Both the position numbers and the translations under genes were made by a program. Below are positions 51,321 through 59,754 of a DNA stretch of 64,000 nt, piece after piece (position 1 is the first letter of the stretch; each line of letters starts with the position of its first letter). Location of the stretch: the NCBI RefSeq assembly GCF_002899675.1, contig NZ_PKUU01000028.1:1-64000 (forward strand). Direction: 5' to 3'. This stretch comes from Clostridium sp. chh4-2 (lineage in GTDB: Bacteria > Bacillota > Clostridia > Lachnospirales > Lachnospiraceae). The notes below the pieces were generated by a model. That model worked only from the letters and a program-made list of their open reading frames with translations, searched no databases and was not told the origin of the DNA.

Positions 51321-51824
51321 ATGATAGGAAACTTTATCACATCGGTTTTATTGCTGATCTTGTCGGGGGTTATCTATGCAGAGAGTTCAAAAATGCCAAA
51401 CCTTGGCGGCATGACTTTGGCGGGTCCCGGATTTTTCCCAAAGTGCTGCGCAGCTTTCTTTACATTTGCAGCGGTGGTACTTATCATACAGGAAGTTTAT
51501 AAGATTATAACGGTGAAAACAGGGGATACGGCTTATGCCAAAGCGGAACTTAAAAAGGCTGTTGATCTGAAGGAAACCATAAAAAATAATTTGTCCGGCG
51601 TTTTTAGGATGACAGTAATACCCATATTGATGGTGTTATACGGAATTTCGCTGCGCGGCATTGGATTTGAGATTTCCACATTTGTATTTCTTATAGCCAG
51701 TATGGCAGTCTGCGGAGAACGCAGTTGGAAGCGGCTGCTGCTGATTCCAATAGCTGCAATCATTGTTGTCTATCTGTTGTTTATTAAATTCCTCAGAGTG
51801 GCAATACCTACCAGTTTTTTGTAA
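51321..51824 (+). CDS. tctB: Tripartite tricarboxylate transporter, small membrane subunit TctB (167 aa)
   Basis: Four membrane segments (about 4-20, 42-62, 88-110 and 115-160) match TctB. The N-terminal loop AESSKMPNLGGMTLAGPGFF followed by FPKCCAAF is the family signature. TctB works with TctA in a secondary transporter fed by the binding protein TctC. It follows UPF0303 by 18 bp and precedes TctA by 24 bp. Confidence 0.88.
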   Translation: MIGNFITSVLLLILSGVIYAESSKMPNLGGMTLAGPGFFPKCCAAFFTFAAVVLIIQEVYKIITVKTGDTAYAKAELKKAVDLKETIKNNLSGVFRMTVIPILMVLYGISLRGIGFEISTFVFLIASMAVCGERSWKRLLLIPIAAIIVVYLLFIKFLRVAIPTSFL

Positions 51825-51848
51825 AACGTTGAGAGAGGAGAAAAGAAT

Positions 51849-53348
51849 ATGGCGGCAAATATTACGATGGTTTTATCAACGATATCATTTTCGACTATTA
51901 TCTTGACGTTTGTGGGCGTGGTGCTGGGAATTGTTGTGGGTTCTATACCGGGGCTGACTGCTACGATGGCAGTAGCGGTTTTGACCTCTTTTACTTTTGG
52001 TATGGAATCTTCAAAGGCCATTGCCATGCTTTTGGGGATTTTTGTAGGCGGCGTTTACGGAGGTTCTATCTCAGCTATTCTGATGAAAATTCCCGGTACG
52101 TCATCCGCTGTTATGACGGCGCTGGACGGTTATCCTATGGCCAAGAGGGGAGAGGGCGGAAAGGCAATCGGCATCTCCACGGTATCCTCCTTTTTCGGAG
52201 GAATTGTGAGCTGTATCTTTCTGATTATTGGATGTTCGGCGATTGCCGGTCTGGCAGCGAAGTTTTCTTACCCTGAATATTTTGTGATTGCGGTTTTTGG
52301 TCTGTGCGTGATTTCAAATGTATCTTCAGATTCTTTATTAAAGGGGCTTTTAGGGGCTATTTTGGGAATCTTTATCACCACTGTGGGAATGGACAACTTG
52401 ACGGGAATCACCCGGTTTACCATGGGTTCCAGAAATCTGATAAGCGGAATCGGTATGGTGCCCGCGTTGATCGGATTGTTTGGAGTTTCTGAAATATTAA
52501 ACCAGTTGTTCAATATGAAAAACGGAGAGGTGAAACAACAGGAGATCGGCAGGACATTTCCGGGATGGGGCGTAATAAAAAGAATCAAGTTTATATTGAT
52601 AAAATCTTCTATTATTGGGACTTTAATCGGAGCTCTTCCGGGAGCAGGAGGGCCGATTGCAGCTTTTGTGGCTTATAACAGCGCAAAGAACGGATCAAAA
52701 GAACCTGAAAAATACGGAACCGGTATTCCGGAAGGAATTGCGGCGCCTGAGTGTGCCAATAACGCCACTGTCGGCGGTGCGCTCATTCCGATGCTGGCGC
52801 TGGGGGTGCCGGGGGACGGAGTTACGGCAATTATTATGGGAGCATTTGCGATTCACGGGCTAAGACTTGGACCGATGATCTTTAAAGAAACTCCTGATAT
52901 TGTATACAGCGTCTATGTATATACGATTATTGCCAATATCTTTATGCTGATCGTTGGATTAACGGCGGCTAAGTATTTTGCGAGACTGATCAATACGGAT
53001 AAAAAGATATTGATCCCCATTATTTTGATGGCGTGTGTCGTGGGATCTTTTGCATCTTCCAATAAAGTGTTTGACATCTATGTTATGACAATTTTTGGCA
53101 TTCTGGGATTTCTGATGGATAAAGTCGGCATTTCCACGTCGGCGTTTATTCTGGGGCAGGTACTGGGAACACTGGCTGAGGTGAATTTCCGGTCGGCGCT
53201 TACGCTTTCCAAGGGAAGCTATAAGATATTCTTCCGGCCGATTCCCATGGTATTCTGGGTTTTGACCATAATAATGGTGGTGGTTCCCAAGATAAGAAAA
53301 GCGTTGAAAAACAAAGCAGAGAAGGAAAAAAACAGCGCGGCGGGGTAA
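51849..53348 (+). CDS. tctA: Tripartite tricarboxylate transporter, large membrane subunit TctA (499 aa)
   Basis: About twelve membrane segments with the TctA hallmarks: VVGSIPGLTATMAVAVLTSF, GGVYGGSISAILMKIPGTSS and GALPGAGGPIAAFVAYNSAK, and PEGIAAPECANNATVGGALI with IPMLALGVPGDG. These are the conserved glycine/proline loops of the family. Length is normal. The gene order here is B-A-C instead of the more usual C-B-A. The substrate is a small carboxylate, possibly an organic or sulfonated acid. Confidence 0.95.
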   Translation: MAANITMVLSTISFSTIILTFVGVVLGIVVGSIPGLTATMAVAVLTSFTFGMESSKAIAMLLGIFVGGVYGGSISAILMKIPGTSSAVMTALDGYPMAKRGEGGKAIGISTVSSFFGGIVSCIFLIIGCSAIAGLAAKFSYPEYFVIAVFGLCVISNVSSDSLLKGLLGAILGIFITTVGMDNLTGITRFTMGSRNLISGIGMVPALIGLFGVSEILNQLFNMKNGEVKQQEIGRTFPGWGVIKRIKFILIKSSIIGTLIGALPGAGGPIAAFVAYNSAKNGSKEPEKYGTGIPEGIAAPECANNATVGGALIPMLALGVPGDGVTAIIMGAFAIHGLRLGPMIFKETPDIVYSVYVYTIIANIFMLIVGLTAAKYFARLINTDKKILIPIILMACVVGSFASSNKVFDIYVMTIFGILGFLMDKVGISTSAFILGQVLGTLAEVNFRSALTLSKGSYKIFFRPIPMVFWVLTIIMVVVPKIRKALKNKAEKEKNSAAG

Positions 53349-53370
53349 AACGCGCGGAAATGAGGGTAAA

Positions 53371-54411
53371 ATGAAAAAAAGTATTGGTTTGGCGGTAGGA
53401 ATTATGGCAGCGGTTATGGGATTGATGTCCGGTTGTTCGAAAGCTCCGGAGGCGGCCCCATCAACAGCCGGAAATACGGCGGCACAGTCTTCTGAAGCAA
53501 AGACAGAGGCTGCAAAGTCAGAATTTCCCAAGAGCAAGATAGAACTGATTATTCCTCAGGGAGTGGGCGGAGGAAGTGATTTGATTGCCAGAGTGCTGGT
53601 GTCCCAGGTGGAGAAGGATCTGGGGGTTCCGGTTGTGTGCACCAATGTGGAGGGCGGTTCCACGTCCCTCGGACTGCAGCAGCTGGCGGATTCTGACCCG
53701 GATGGGTATACCATCGCCATGACGATGACAAACCTTGCCACCCTAAATGCGCTTGGATATTCTGAACTGTCATATGAAGATTTCACGTCTATCTGTGGAG
53801 CTAATTTTGATGCCCCTACGGTTATGATCCGCAGCAATGACGACCGGTTTACAGATCTTTCGGGGATTGTGGAGTATGCAAAAGCTCATCCCGGCGATTT
53901 GAGCTGGGGAACCGGAGCAGCAGGCGGAATGTGGCACCTGGCCATTTTGAAGTTCTGTAAAGTGGCCGGCATTGAGGTCAATGTGGTTCCCAACGCAGGA
54001 GGCGGTACTGGTGTGGGTCTGACCCTTGCAAACGGCGATATTGATGTAGCAGTATTCAGTCCGGTGGACTGTATTTCACAGATCGATTCGGGAGAGATCA
54101 TTCCGGTTGCAGCGCTTACGGATGTCCGCATGGAAAGCTATGCAGATGTACCCACATCTGTGGAATTGGGCTGGGATTGTTCGGTTTACTCTACCAGAGG
54201 TTTTGTGGCGCCGAAGGGAACTCCGGACGATGTGATTGCCGTATTGGAAGCTTCCTTTAAAAAGGCGGTGGAAAGTGATGAATTTAAAGATTTTATTAAG
54301 AACCAGCAGTCCAATATTATGTGGAGAGACGCTAAGGAATATGAGGAATGGATGAAGGAAGAAGTGGATACCTATGTTCCGATTCTGGAAGAAGCAGGAC
54401 TGGCGAAATAA
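53371..54411 (+). CDS. tctC: Tripartite tricarboxylate transporter, lipoprotein receptor TctC (346 aa)
   Basis: A lipoprotein signal peptide ends in the lipobox MSGC with Cys22, then a low-complexity Ala/Ser/Glu linker. The Bug/TctC fold begins KIELIIPQGVGGGSDLIARV (about 56-75) and contains NVEGGSTSLGLQQLADSDPD and SWGTGAAGGMWHLAILKFC, the ligand-gripping loops. TctC delivers the anion to TctAB. The short gap to the aldehyde dehydrogenase (21 bp) points to shared expression. Confidence 0.92.
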   Translation: MKKSIGLAVGIMAAVMGLMSGCSKAPEAAPSTAGNTAAQSSEAKTEAAKSEFPKSKIELIIPQGVGGGSDLIARVLVSQVEKDLGVPVVCTNVEGGSTSLGLQQLADSDPDGYTIAMTMTNLATLNALGYSELSYEDFTSICGANFDAPTVMIRSNDDRFTDLSGIVEYAKAHPGDLSWGTGAAGGMWHLAILKFCKVAGIEVNVVPNAGGGTGVGLTLANGDIDVAVFSPVDCISQIDSGEIIPVAALTDVRMESYADVPTSVELGWDCSVYSTRGFVAPKGTPDDVIAVLEASFKKAVESDEFKDFIKNQQSNIMWRDAKEYEEWMKEEVDTYVPILEEAGLAK

Positions 54412-54432
54412 GATAGAAGGAGGCGCGGGAAT

Positions 54433-55869
54433 ATGAGTTTTAAATTGTATATCAATGGGCAGTTAGTGGAAGGAAAAGGCGTGGAGAGAACAATCAGCAA
54501 TCCGGGTACGGGAGAAACCGTTGCGGTCATTAAATGCGCCAGCAAAGAACAGACGTTGGAAGCTCTTGACGGAGCCCAGGAAGCATTTAAAACATGGTCC
54601 CGTATGTCCTTGACGGAAAGGGGACAGTGGATCGGAAAGCTGAAAAAGGCTCTTTTTGCCCAGAAAGAGGAATTGGTGGATATTCTGTCTATGGAGACGG
54701 GCAAGCCCTTGTTTGCGGCGGCGAGAGGGTTCAATGTGCTGGTGGATGCACTTGACTTTTATTATGAAGAAGCAAAGCGTTTTACCGGGATCACGATTCC
54801 AGACTATAACAGCAGCAATGCTTCTTATCATACGAACGCGTACCGCCCAAAAGGCGTTATGGTAGGCCATCTGTCCTGGAATATGCCTCTTCTCAATATT
54901 GGAGCAAAACTTGGACCGACCCTGGCATCGGGATGCACCTGTGTTTTAAAACCAGCCTCCCTAACCCCTCTTTCTGCCTTAAAGGTGGGTGAAATTGCCG
55001 AATCAATACATTTTCCCAAAGGTGTATTCAACATCGTGACAGGGCCGGTAAATGATGTGGCGACGGTGCTGAATTCAAGTCCGATTCCCAGGCTGATTAC
55101 ACTGATCGGTTCATCGGAAACCGGAAAACAGGTGATCCGCGATTCCTGTAATACGATAAAATCCTACTCTCTGGAATTGGGCGGAAATGCTCCTGCCATC
55201 GTGATGCCGGATGCAGATTTGGAAAAGGCAGCGAATTTCATTGCATCCCTTAAAATGAATAACTGCGGTCAGATCTGTACCTGCGTAAACCGCGCTTTGG
55301 TGCACGAAGACGTGGCAGACGAGTTTGTGGAAATTGTCAAAAAACAATTTGAAGCATGTAAACTGGGCTGGGGCCGGGAAGAGGATGTCACTATGGGGCC
55401 TTTGATTACAAGAGGTGACAGAGACCGGGTTCTGGGACTGATCAGTGACGCTGTTGCCCACGGTGCCAATCTGGTATGCGGCGGAGAAATTCCTGAGGAT
55501 AAATCATCAGGCAATTATCTGACGCCGGCCCTTCTTACCGGATGTAATAATCAGATGGAACTATGCAGAAAAGAAATCTTCGGCCCTGCACTGCCTGTAA
55601 TTACCTTTAAGACTTTAGAGGAGGCAATTGAAATAGCTAATGATACGGAATACGGACTTTCCGCCTATGCTTACACCCAAAATCTGCATGATGCATTCCT
55701 GCTGACGGAGAATCTGGAAGCGGGCGAAATCATCATTAATGTATGGGGCGGCGGCTCTCCCCTTCCATATGCCCATGGCGGCGTGAAGGAAAGCGGAATC
55801 GGAAAGGACTGGTCCACCATATCATTATCAGAATATTATGATGTAAAACGGATTACCATGACACCGTAA
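54433..55869 (+). CDS. NAD(P)-dependent aldehyde dehydrogenase (478 aa)
   Basis: The ALDH active site is complete: catalytic Cys282 in NNCGQICTCVNRAL, general base Glu248 in SLELGGNAP, and LIGSSETGKQVI for the cofactor. EIFGPALPVITFKTLEEAIE binds NAD near the C-terminus. It groups with succinate-semialdehyde/lactaldehyde-type enzymes rather than CoA-acylating ones. The substrate could be an aldehyde released by the KDG-type aldolases upstream, or a semialdehyde from the imported acid. The start follows AAGGAGGCG. Confidence 0.93.
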   Translation: MSFKLYINGQLVEGKGVERTISNPGTGETVAVIKCASKEQTLEALDGAQEAFKTWSRMSLTERGQWIGKLKKALFAQKEELVDILSMETGKPLFAAARGFNVLVDALDFYYEEAKRFTGITIPDYNSSNASYHTNAYRPKGVMVGHLSWNMPLLNIGAKLGPTLASGCTCVLKPASLTPLSALKVGEIAESIHFPKGVFNIVTGPVNDVATVLNSSPIPRLITLIGSSETGKQVIRDSCNTIKSYSLELGGNAPAIVMPDADLEKAANFIASLKMNNCGQICTCVNRALVHEDVADEFVEIVKKQFEACKLGWGREEDVTMGPLITRGDRDRVLGLISDAVAHGANLVCGGEIPEDKSSGNYLTPALLTGCNNQMELCRKEIFGPALPVITFKTLEEAIEIANDTEYGLSAYAYTQNLHDAFLLTENLEAGEIIINVWGGGSPLPYAHGGVKESGIGKDWSTISLSEYYDVKRITMTP

Positions 55870-55907
55870 GACGGTTCCCCGTATAGGGGGAGAAAGAAGG
55901 ATTGACG

Positions 55908-57530
55908 ATGAGGGTTTTAATTATCGGAGGCGTAGCAGCGGGAACTAAGGCGGCGGCCAAGCTGAAGAGAGAGGATCGAAGTGCAGAAGTTACCATTCTT
56001 ACAAAAGGCAGCGATATCTCGTATGCCGGCTGCGGACTGCCCTATTATGTGGGAAATGTAATACAGCGGAAAGACCAGCTGATTGTAAATACGCCTGAAA
56101 GCTTCAGCGGCCTGACCGGGGTTACTGTGCTCACCGGAATGGAAGCGGTGGCTGTAAACCGGGAGCAGAAGACGGTGACGGCCGTATCGGAGAAAACGCA
56201 GGAAAAGAGCGTATTCGCCTATGATAAATTGGTGATAGCATCCGGGGCATCTCCGGTAAAATTGCCTGTAGAAGGGGTGAATTTGCCGGGAGTGTACTTT
56301 ATGCGGACGCCTGATGATGCGGCTGCACTTAAAGAAGCCGTGGAAGCGGGCAAAATTAAGCGGGCAGTGGTGGCCGGCGGAGGGTTTATCGGCCTTGAAA
56401 TTGCGGAAAATCTGGCGGCTCAGGGCGTGAAGGTATCGGTTTTGGAGATGGCTGATCACATTTTACCGGGTTTTGATCCTGAGATGGCCGCTTATGTGGA
56501 ACGGCATCTGGCGGATAAGGGAATCATGGCATTTACCGGAACAAAATTGGTGGGTATTCTGGGCAGCGGTCATGTGGAAAAGGTTCAGACCGGAAAACGG
56601 GCCATGAAGGCGGATGCGGTAATTCTATCCGTGGGAATACGGGCTAATACAGGCTTTTTGGAAGGAACAGGCATTGAATTGATGCCGGATAAAACCGTGA
56701 AGGTGGATAGCCGGATGAGAACCAATGATCCCGATATCTATGCGTTGGGAGACTGTGCCTGCGTATCAAATATGATTACAGGAGATGCTCAATGGTCTCC
56801 GATGGGCTCTTCCGCCAATATAGAAGGAAGGCTGGCTGCCAGAGTCATTGCGGGAAAAGAAGGAAGCTATGCAGGAGTATTAGGAACGGCTGTATGCAAA
56901 CTGCCTGAATTAAATGTGGGGCGGACCGGTATGACGGAATCGCAGGCTGCGGCGGCAGGATACCATCCGGTGAGCGTGGTAGGCGTAGTGGATGATAAGG
57001 CGCATTATTATCCCGACGCATCCTTTTTCATCATTAAAATGACGGCAGATCAGAAAACCGCTAAACTTTTGGGCATTCAGGTGCTGGGAAAGGGCGCGGC
57101 AGATAAAATCGTGGATATAGCTGCGACGGCGATCTCATTGAAGGCTGATTTGTACCAGCTTTCCAATCTGGATTTGGCGTATGCGCCGCCTTTTTCCACG
57201 GCGATCCATCCATTTGAGCACATGGTAAATATTCTTTTGAATAAGATGGAAGGCGAATTTGAGACAATTACGCCTTCCGGGTACATAAATGGAGAGGCGG
57301 ATGGTTACCGGATCGTGGACGCTTCCCTGCAGCCATCCATTGACGGTGCGGATTATGTAAACTTGTCTAAGGTTACAGGGGTAATGACTGAATTCGGACC
57401 GGATGAAAAACTGCTTTTGGTGTGTGCAAAAGGCAAACGGGCCTATATGCTTCAAAACCGCCTGAAATATTATGGTTATACAGGGACAAAGGTGCTTGAG
57501 GGCGGTTTGACGTTCAATGAATTAAAATAG
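55908..57530 (+). CDS. CoA-disulfide reductase/NADH oxidase-like flavoprotein with rhodanese tail (540 aa)
   Basis: The FAD site is VLIIGGVAAGTKAAAKLK, the redox Cys42 lies in YAGCGLPYY, and the NAD site is VVAGGGFIGLEIAENLAA. The FAD ribityl motif is IYALGDCACVSN. The C-terminal ~75 residues are a rhodanese-like domain with Cys506 in LLVCAKGKRAYML. Such fusions reduce CoA disulfides, polysulfides or persulfides. ATG 55908 follows AAGGA by 6 nt. Its neighbour is a sulfite-reductase-like protein, so a sulfur step in this operon is plausible. Confidence 0.9.
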   Translation: MRVLIIGGVAAGTKAAAKLKREDRSAEVTILTKGSDISYAGCGLPYYVGNVIQRKDQLIVNTPESFSGLTGVTVLTGMEAVAVNREQKTVTAVSEKTQEKSVFAYDKLVIASGASPVKLPVEGVNLPGVYFMRTPDDAAALKEAVEAGKIKRAVVAGGGFIGLEIAENLAAQGVKVSVLEMADHILPGFDPEMAAYVERHLADKGIMAFTGTKLVGILGSGHVEKVQTGKRAMKADAVILSVGIRANTGFLEGTGIELMPDKTVKVDSRMRTNDPDIYALGDCACVSNMITGDAQWSPMGSSANIEGRLAARVIAGKEGSYAGVLGTAVCKLPELNVGRTGMTESQAAAAGYHPVSVVGVVDDKAHYYPDASFFIIKMTADQKTAKLLGIQVLGKGAADKIVDIAATAISLKADLYQLSNLDLAYAPPFSTAIHPFEHMVNILLNKMEGEFETITPSGYINGEADGYRIVDASLQPSIDGADYVNLSKVTGVMTEFGPDEKLLLVCAKGKRAYMLQNRLKYYGYTGTKVLEGGLTFNELK

Positions 57531-57545
57531 TAGGAGGAATTGAGA

Positions 57546-58499
57546 ATGGCTGCATTAACTGTGAACGCCGAAGATGAAAAAAGGGTGAAAGCATTAGGCT
57601 TTTTAAACAATAAAGGAACGGATAATTTTTCCGCCAGAATCATTACGGTAAACGGCAAAATTACAGCGGATCAGCAGCAGTGCATCGCTGAAGCGGCACG
57701 GCTGTACGGCAACGGAAACATCACCTTTACCACACGGCTGACGCTGGAGGTACAGGGCGTTGCATATGATAAAATAGAGGATTTTCGGACCTATATCGCA
57801 AAAGCCGGACTGGAGACCGGAGGAACCGGGTCTAAGGTCCGCCCGGTAGTATCCTGTAAGGGAACCACCTGCCAGTATGGGCTGATTGACACATTCGCTC
57901 TTTCTGAGGAGATCCATAAGAGATTCTATAAAGGATACAGCGGTGTAAAACTTCCGCATAAGTTTAAAATTGCGGTGGGAGGCTGCCCGAATAACTGTGT
58001 GAAACCTAACTTAAATGATTTGGGAATCATCGGACAGAGAATACCTGAATTCGATGAGGATTACTGCAATGGATGTGTAAAATGTGCGGTAGAGGAAGCA
58101 TGTCCTGTTAAAGCTGCAAAACTGGAAGATGATTTACTGCATATTGACCGGGAAATGTGCAATAACTGCGGACGGTGCATCGGCAAATGCAATTTTGATG
58201 CGATTGAAGACGGTGTGACGGGATATAAGATCTATTTAGGCGGCATGTGGGGCAAGCGTGTTCAGCATGGAAGAGAGCTGAACAGGATATTTACAGATGA
58301 AGAAGAAGCGCTGGAAACGATTGAAAAAGTAATTTTATTCTATCGGGAACAGGGAAAGACAGGGGAACGGTTTGCCCAGACGATTCAGAGAATTGGCTTT
58401 GAAAATGTGGAGAGAGAGATTTTGGGAAAGGATATTCTGGAGAGAAAACAGGAGATTCTGGATGCGAAGCTTCATGAAGTTGGCGGAGCGACCTGTTAA
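57546..58499 (+). CDS. Siroheme-type nitrite/sulfite reductase-like protein with two 4Fe-4S clusters (317 aa)
   Basis: The N-terminal half has the sulfite/nitrite reductase ferredoxin-like domain (TFTTRLTLEVQGV). The cluster ligands VSCKGTTC and GGCPNNC (about 160) hold the catalytic 4Fe-4S/siroheme. A ferredoxin insert with CNGCVKCAVEEACPVKA and CNNCGRCIGKCNFDA gives two more 4Fe-4S clusters. This is the layout of the small Asr/Dsr-like clostridial proteins. It would accept electrons to reduce sulfite or nitrite. A partner subunit is not encoded nearby. ATG 57546 is 8 nt from AGGAGG. Confidence 0.82.
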   Translation: MAALTVNAEDEKRVKALGFLNNKGTDNFSARIITVNGKITADQQQCIAEAARLYGNGNITFTTRLTLEVQGVAYDKIEDFRTYIAKAGLETGGTGSKVRPVVSCKGTTCQYGLIDTFALSEEIHKRFYKGYSGVKLPHKFKIAVGGCPNNCVKPNLNDLGIIGQRIPEFDEDYCNGCVKCAVEEACPVKAAKLEDDLLHIDREMCNNCGRCIGKCNFDAIEDGVTGYKIYLGGMWGKRVQHGRELNRIFTDEEEALETIEKVILFYREQGKTGERFAQTIQRIGFENVEREILGKDILERKQEILDAKLHEVGGATC

Positions 58500-58519
58500 G
58501 CTGTTTTTTTTACATCGGG

Positions 58520-58549
58520 CCTCAAGGCATTTTTGAAAATGCCTTGAGG
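58520..58549 (+). terminator. Hairpin 1 of a double terminator
   Basis: CCTCAAGGCATTTT and AAAATGCCTTGAGG form a 14-bp stem. It follows the reductase gene by 20 bp and shares its AAGGCATTTT core with the longer palindrome next to it. Confidence 0.75.
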
Positions 58550-58550
58550 A

Positions 58551-58602
58551 TTAAAGTAAAACGTGAAGGCATTTTTAAAAATGCCTTCACGTTTTACTTT
58601 AA
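58551..58602. terminator. 52-bp perfect palindrome, bidirectional terminator
   Basis: Bases 58551-58576 are the exact reverse complement of 58577-58602. The core repeats the AAGGCATTTTT of hairpin 1. The lysR stop codon (58594-58596) lies inside it. It can end transcripts from both sides. Confidence 0.8.
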
Positions 58603-59583
58603 TTGTCTATGGTCGGCCATAAGAGCAGGCAGAACCCTGACATTCCGCACAATCAATTCCGGCGTAGTTTCAATGACCCTTTTAGTCAGATTTATAAAAT
58701 TGATTAAAGGCGGCGTCAAAATTCTGTTCTTTCTGTAAGCTACAACTAATTTTCTCGTTAAAACCGGGTTATCCAAGGAAAAACAGGCCACCTTATCGGG
58801 AATGCCCAATCGGATCGGCGTCACGCATGGAGACACGGCCAATCCGTCTCCCACGGAAACCAGCCTGACCACTGTTTCATGTCTGTACAATTCTCTATGA
58901 ATATTATATTTGATACCGTGACGTTCCAAAAGGTATTCCGTTATTCTTCTCATGCCGCTTCCCGGCGCCACAATCAGAAAGTCCTGATTGTTTAAAAGCT
59001 TTTCCGATATGAGATAAGGGGTCCAGGGGCTGTTTTGGGACAGGTCGAACTGGGAGGAAAATTCTGAATCCCTGGCTGAGATAATAATGAGCGGATCATC
59101 CGCTAAAACTTCAAAGTCAATTTCCGGCGTTCCAACCGGAAGGGTATAAAAGCTTATATCAATCTGGCCGGAAAGCATCTTTTCTTCCAGCACATTGCTG
59201 TGTCCTTCGATCACTTTAACATCGATCTGAGGATAGGCTTTGGAAAATGCGGGAAGAAGGTGAGGCAGCCATCTGGCGCCGCGTTCTCCCGGGATGCCCA
59301 GGACTAACTGGCTCTTTTCCAATGTGGCGATGGCGCGCATTTCGTCTTCCAGATAATCGTTGAGTTCCAGCATTTTTTTTGCCTGTGCTAGAAAAAATTC
59401 ACCAGCGTAGGTCAGCTTAATCGGAGATACCGTGCGGTCGAATAATGGAAGACCCAGATGTTCTTCCAGCAGATTGATGGATTTTGTCAGCGCAGGCTGG
59501 GAGATATAAAGGGATTCTGCCGCCCGGGACATATTTTTATGTTCTGCCACCGCAATCACGTAACGGAAATGGTTAATATTCAT
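58594..59583 (-). CDS. LysR-type regulator divergent from the C45 genes (329 aa)
   Basis: The winged HTH has MNINHFRYVIAVAEHKNMSR, AAESLYISQPALTKSINLLE. The effector domain (about 90-300) starts LVLGIPGERGARWLPHLLPA and ends near VVAYRKNRILTPPL, the CynR/CysL type. The C-terminus (ELIVRNVRVLPALMADHRQL) is longer than usual and is read through the palindrome. GAGGTGATAACTA precedes the ATG. Its own promoter carries a T-N11-A box, so autoregulation and control of the divergent C45 operon are likely. Confidence 0.92.
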   Translation of the reverse strand: MNINHFRYVIAVAEHKNMSRAAESLYISQPALTKSINLLEEHLGLPLFDRTVSPIKLTYAGEFFLAQAKKMLELNDYLEDEMRAIATLEKSQLVLGIPGERGARWLPHLLPAFSKAYPQIDVKVIEGHSNVLEEKMLSGQIDISFYTLPVGTPEIDFEVLADDPLIIISARDSEFSSQFDLSQNSPWTPYLISEKLLNNQDFLIVAPGSGMRRITEYLLERHGIKYNIHRELYRHETVVRLVSVGDGLAVSPCVTPIRLGIPDKVACFSLDNPVLTRKLVVAYRKNRILTPPLINFINLTKRVIETTPELIVRNVRVLPALMADHRQLK

Positions 59584-59604
59584 TAGTTATCACCTCGTAA
59601 ACAT

Positions 59605-59633
59605 ATTATAACAAAAAGTTATCGTTATGTAAA
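59605..59633 (-). promoter_or_regulatory. lysR promoter with overlapping LysR-type box
   Basis: On the minus strand, TTTACA (59628-59633) and TATAAT (59605-59610) have a 17-bp spacer. ATAAC-N5-GTTAT (59608-59622) contains a T-N11-A motif and overlaps the -10, fitting autorepression. Confidence 0.7.
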
Positions 59634-59662
59634 ATGTTTGATATTAGACGGCTGAAGAAATT

Positions 59663-59676
59663 ATAAGTATACTTAT
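59663..59676. promoter_or_regulatory. 14-bp palindrome in the lysR-C45 intergenic region
   Basis: ATAAGTATACTTAT is perfectly symmetric. Direct TTAGACG repeats (near 59644 and 59687) flank it. It is a candidate activation site for the C45 operon. Confidence 0.5.
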
Positions 59677-59754
59677 CGTAAAGTATTTAGACGTCTGATA
59701 AATGGTTAAAACAATGGAAGGTATTGCTATCTTTTTGGAAAGGAGTGGAATTGT

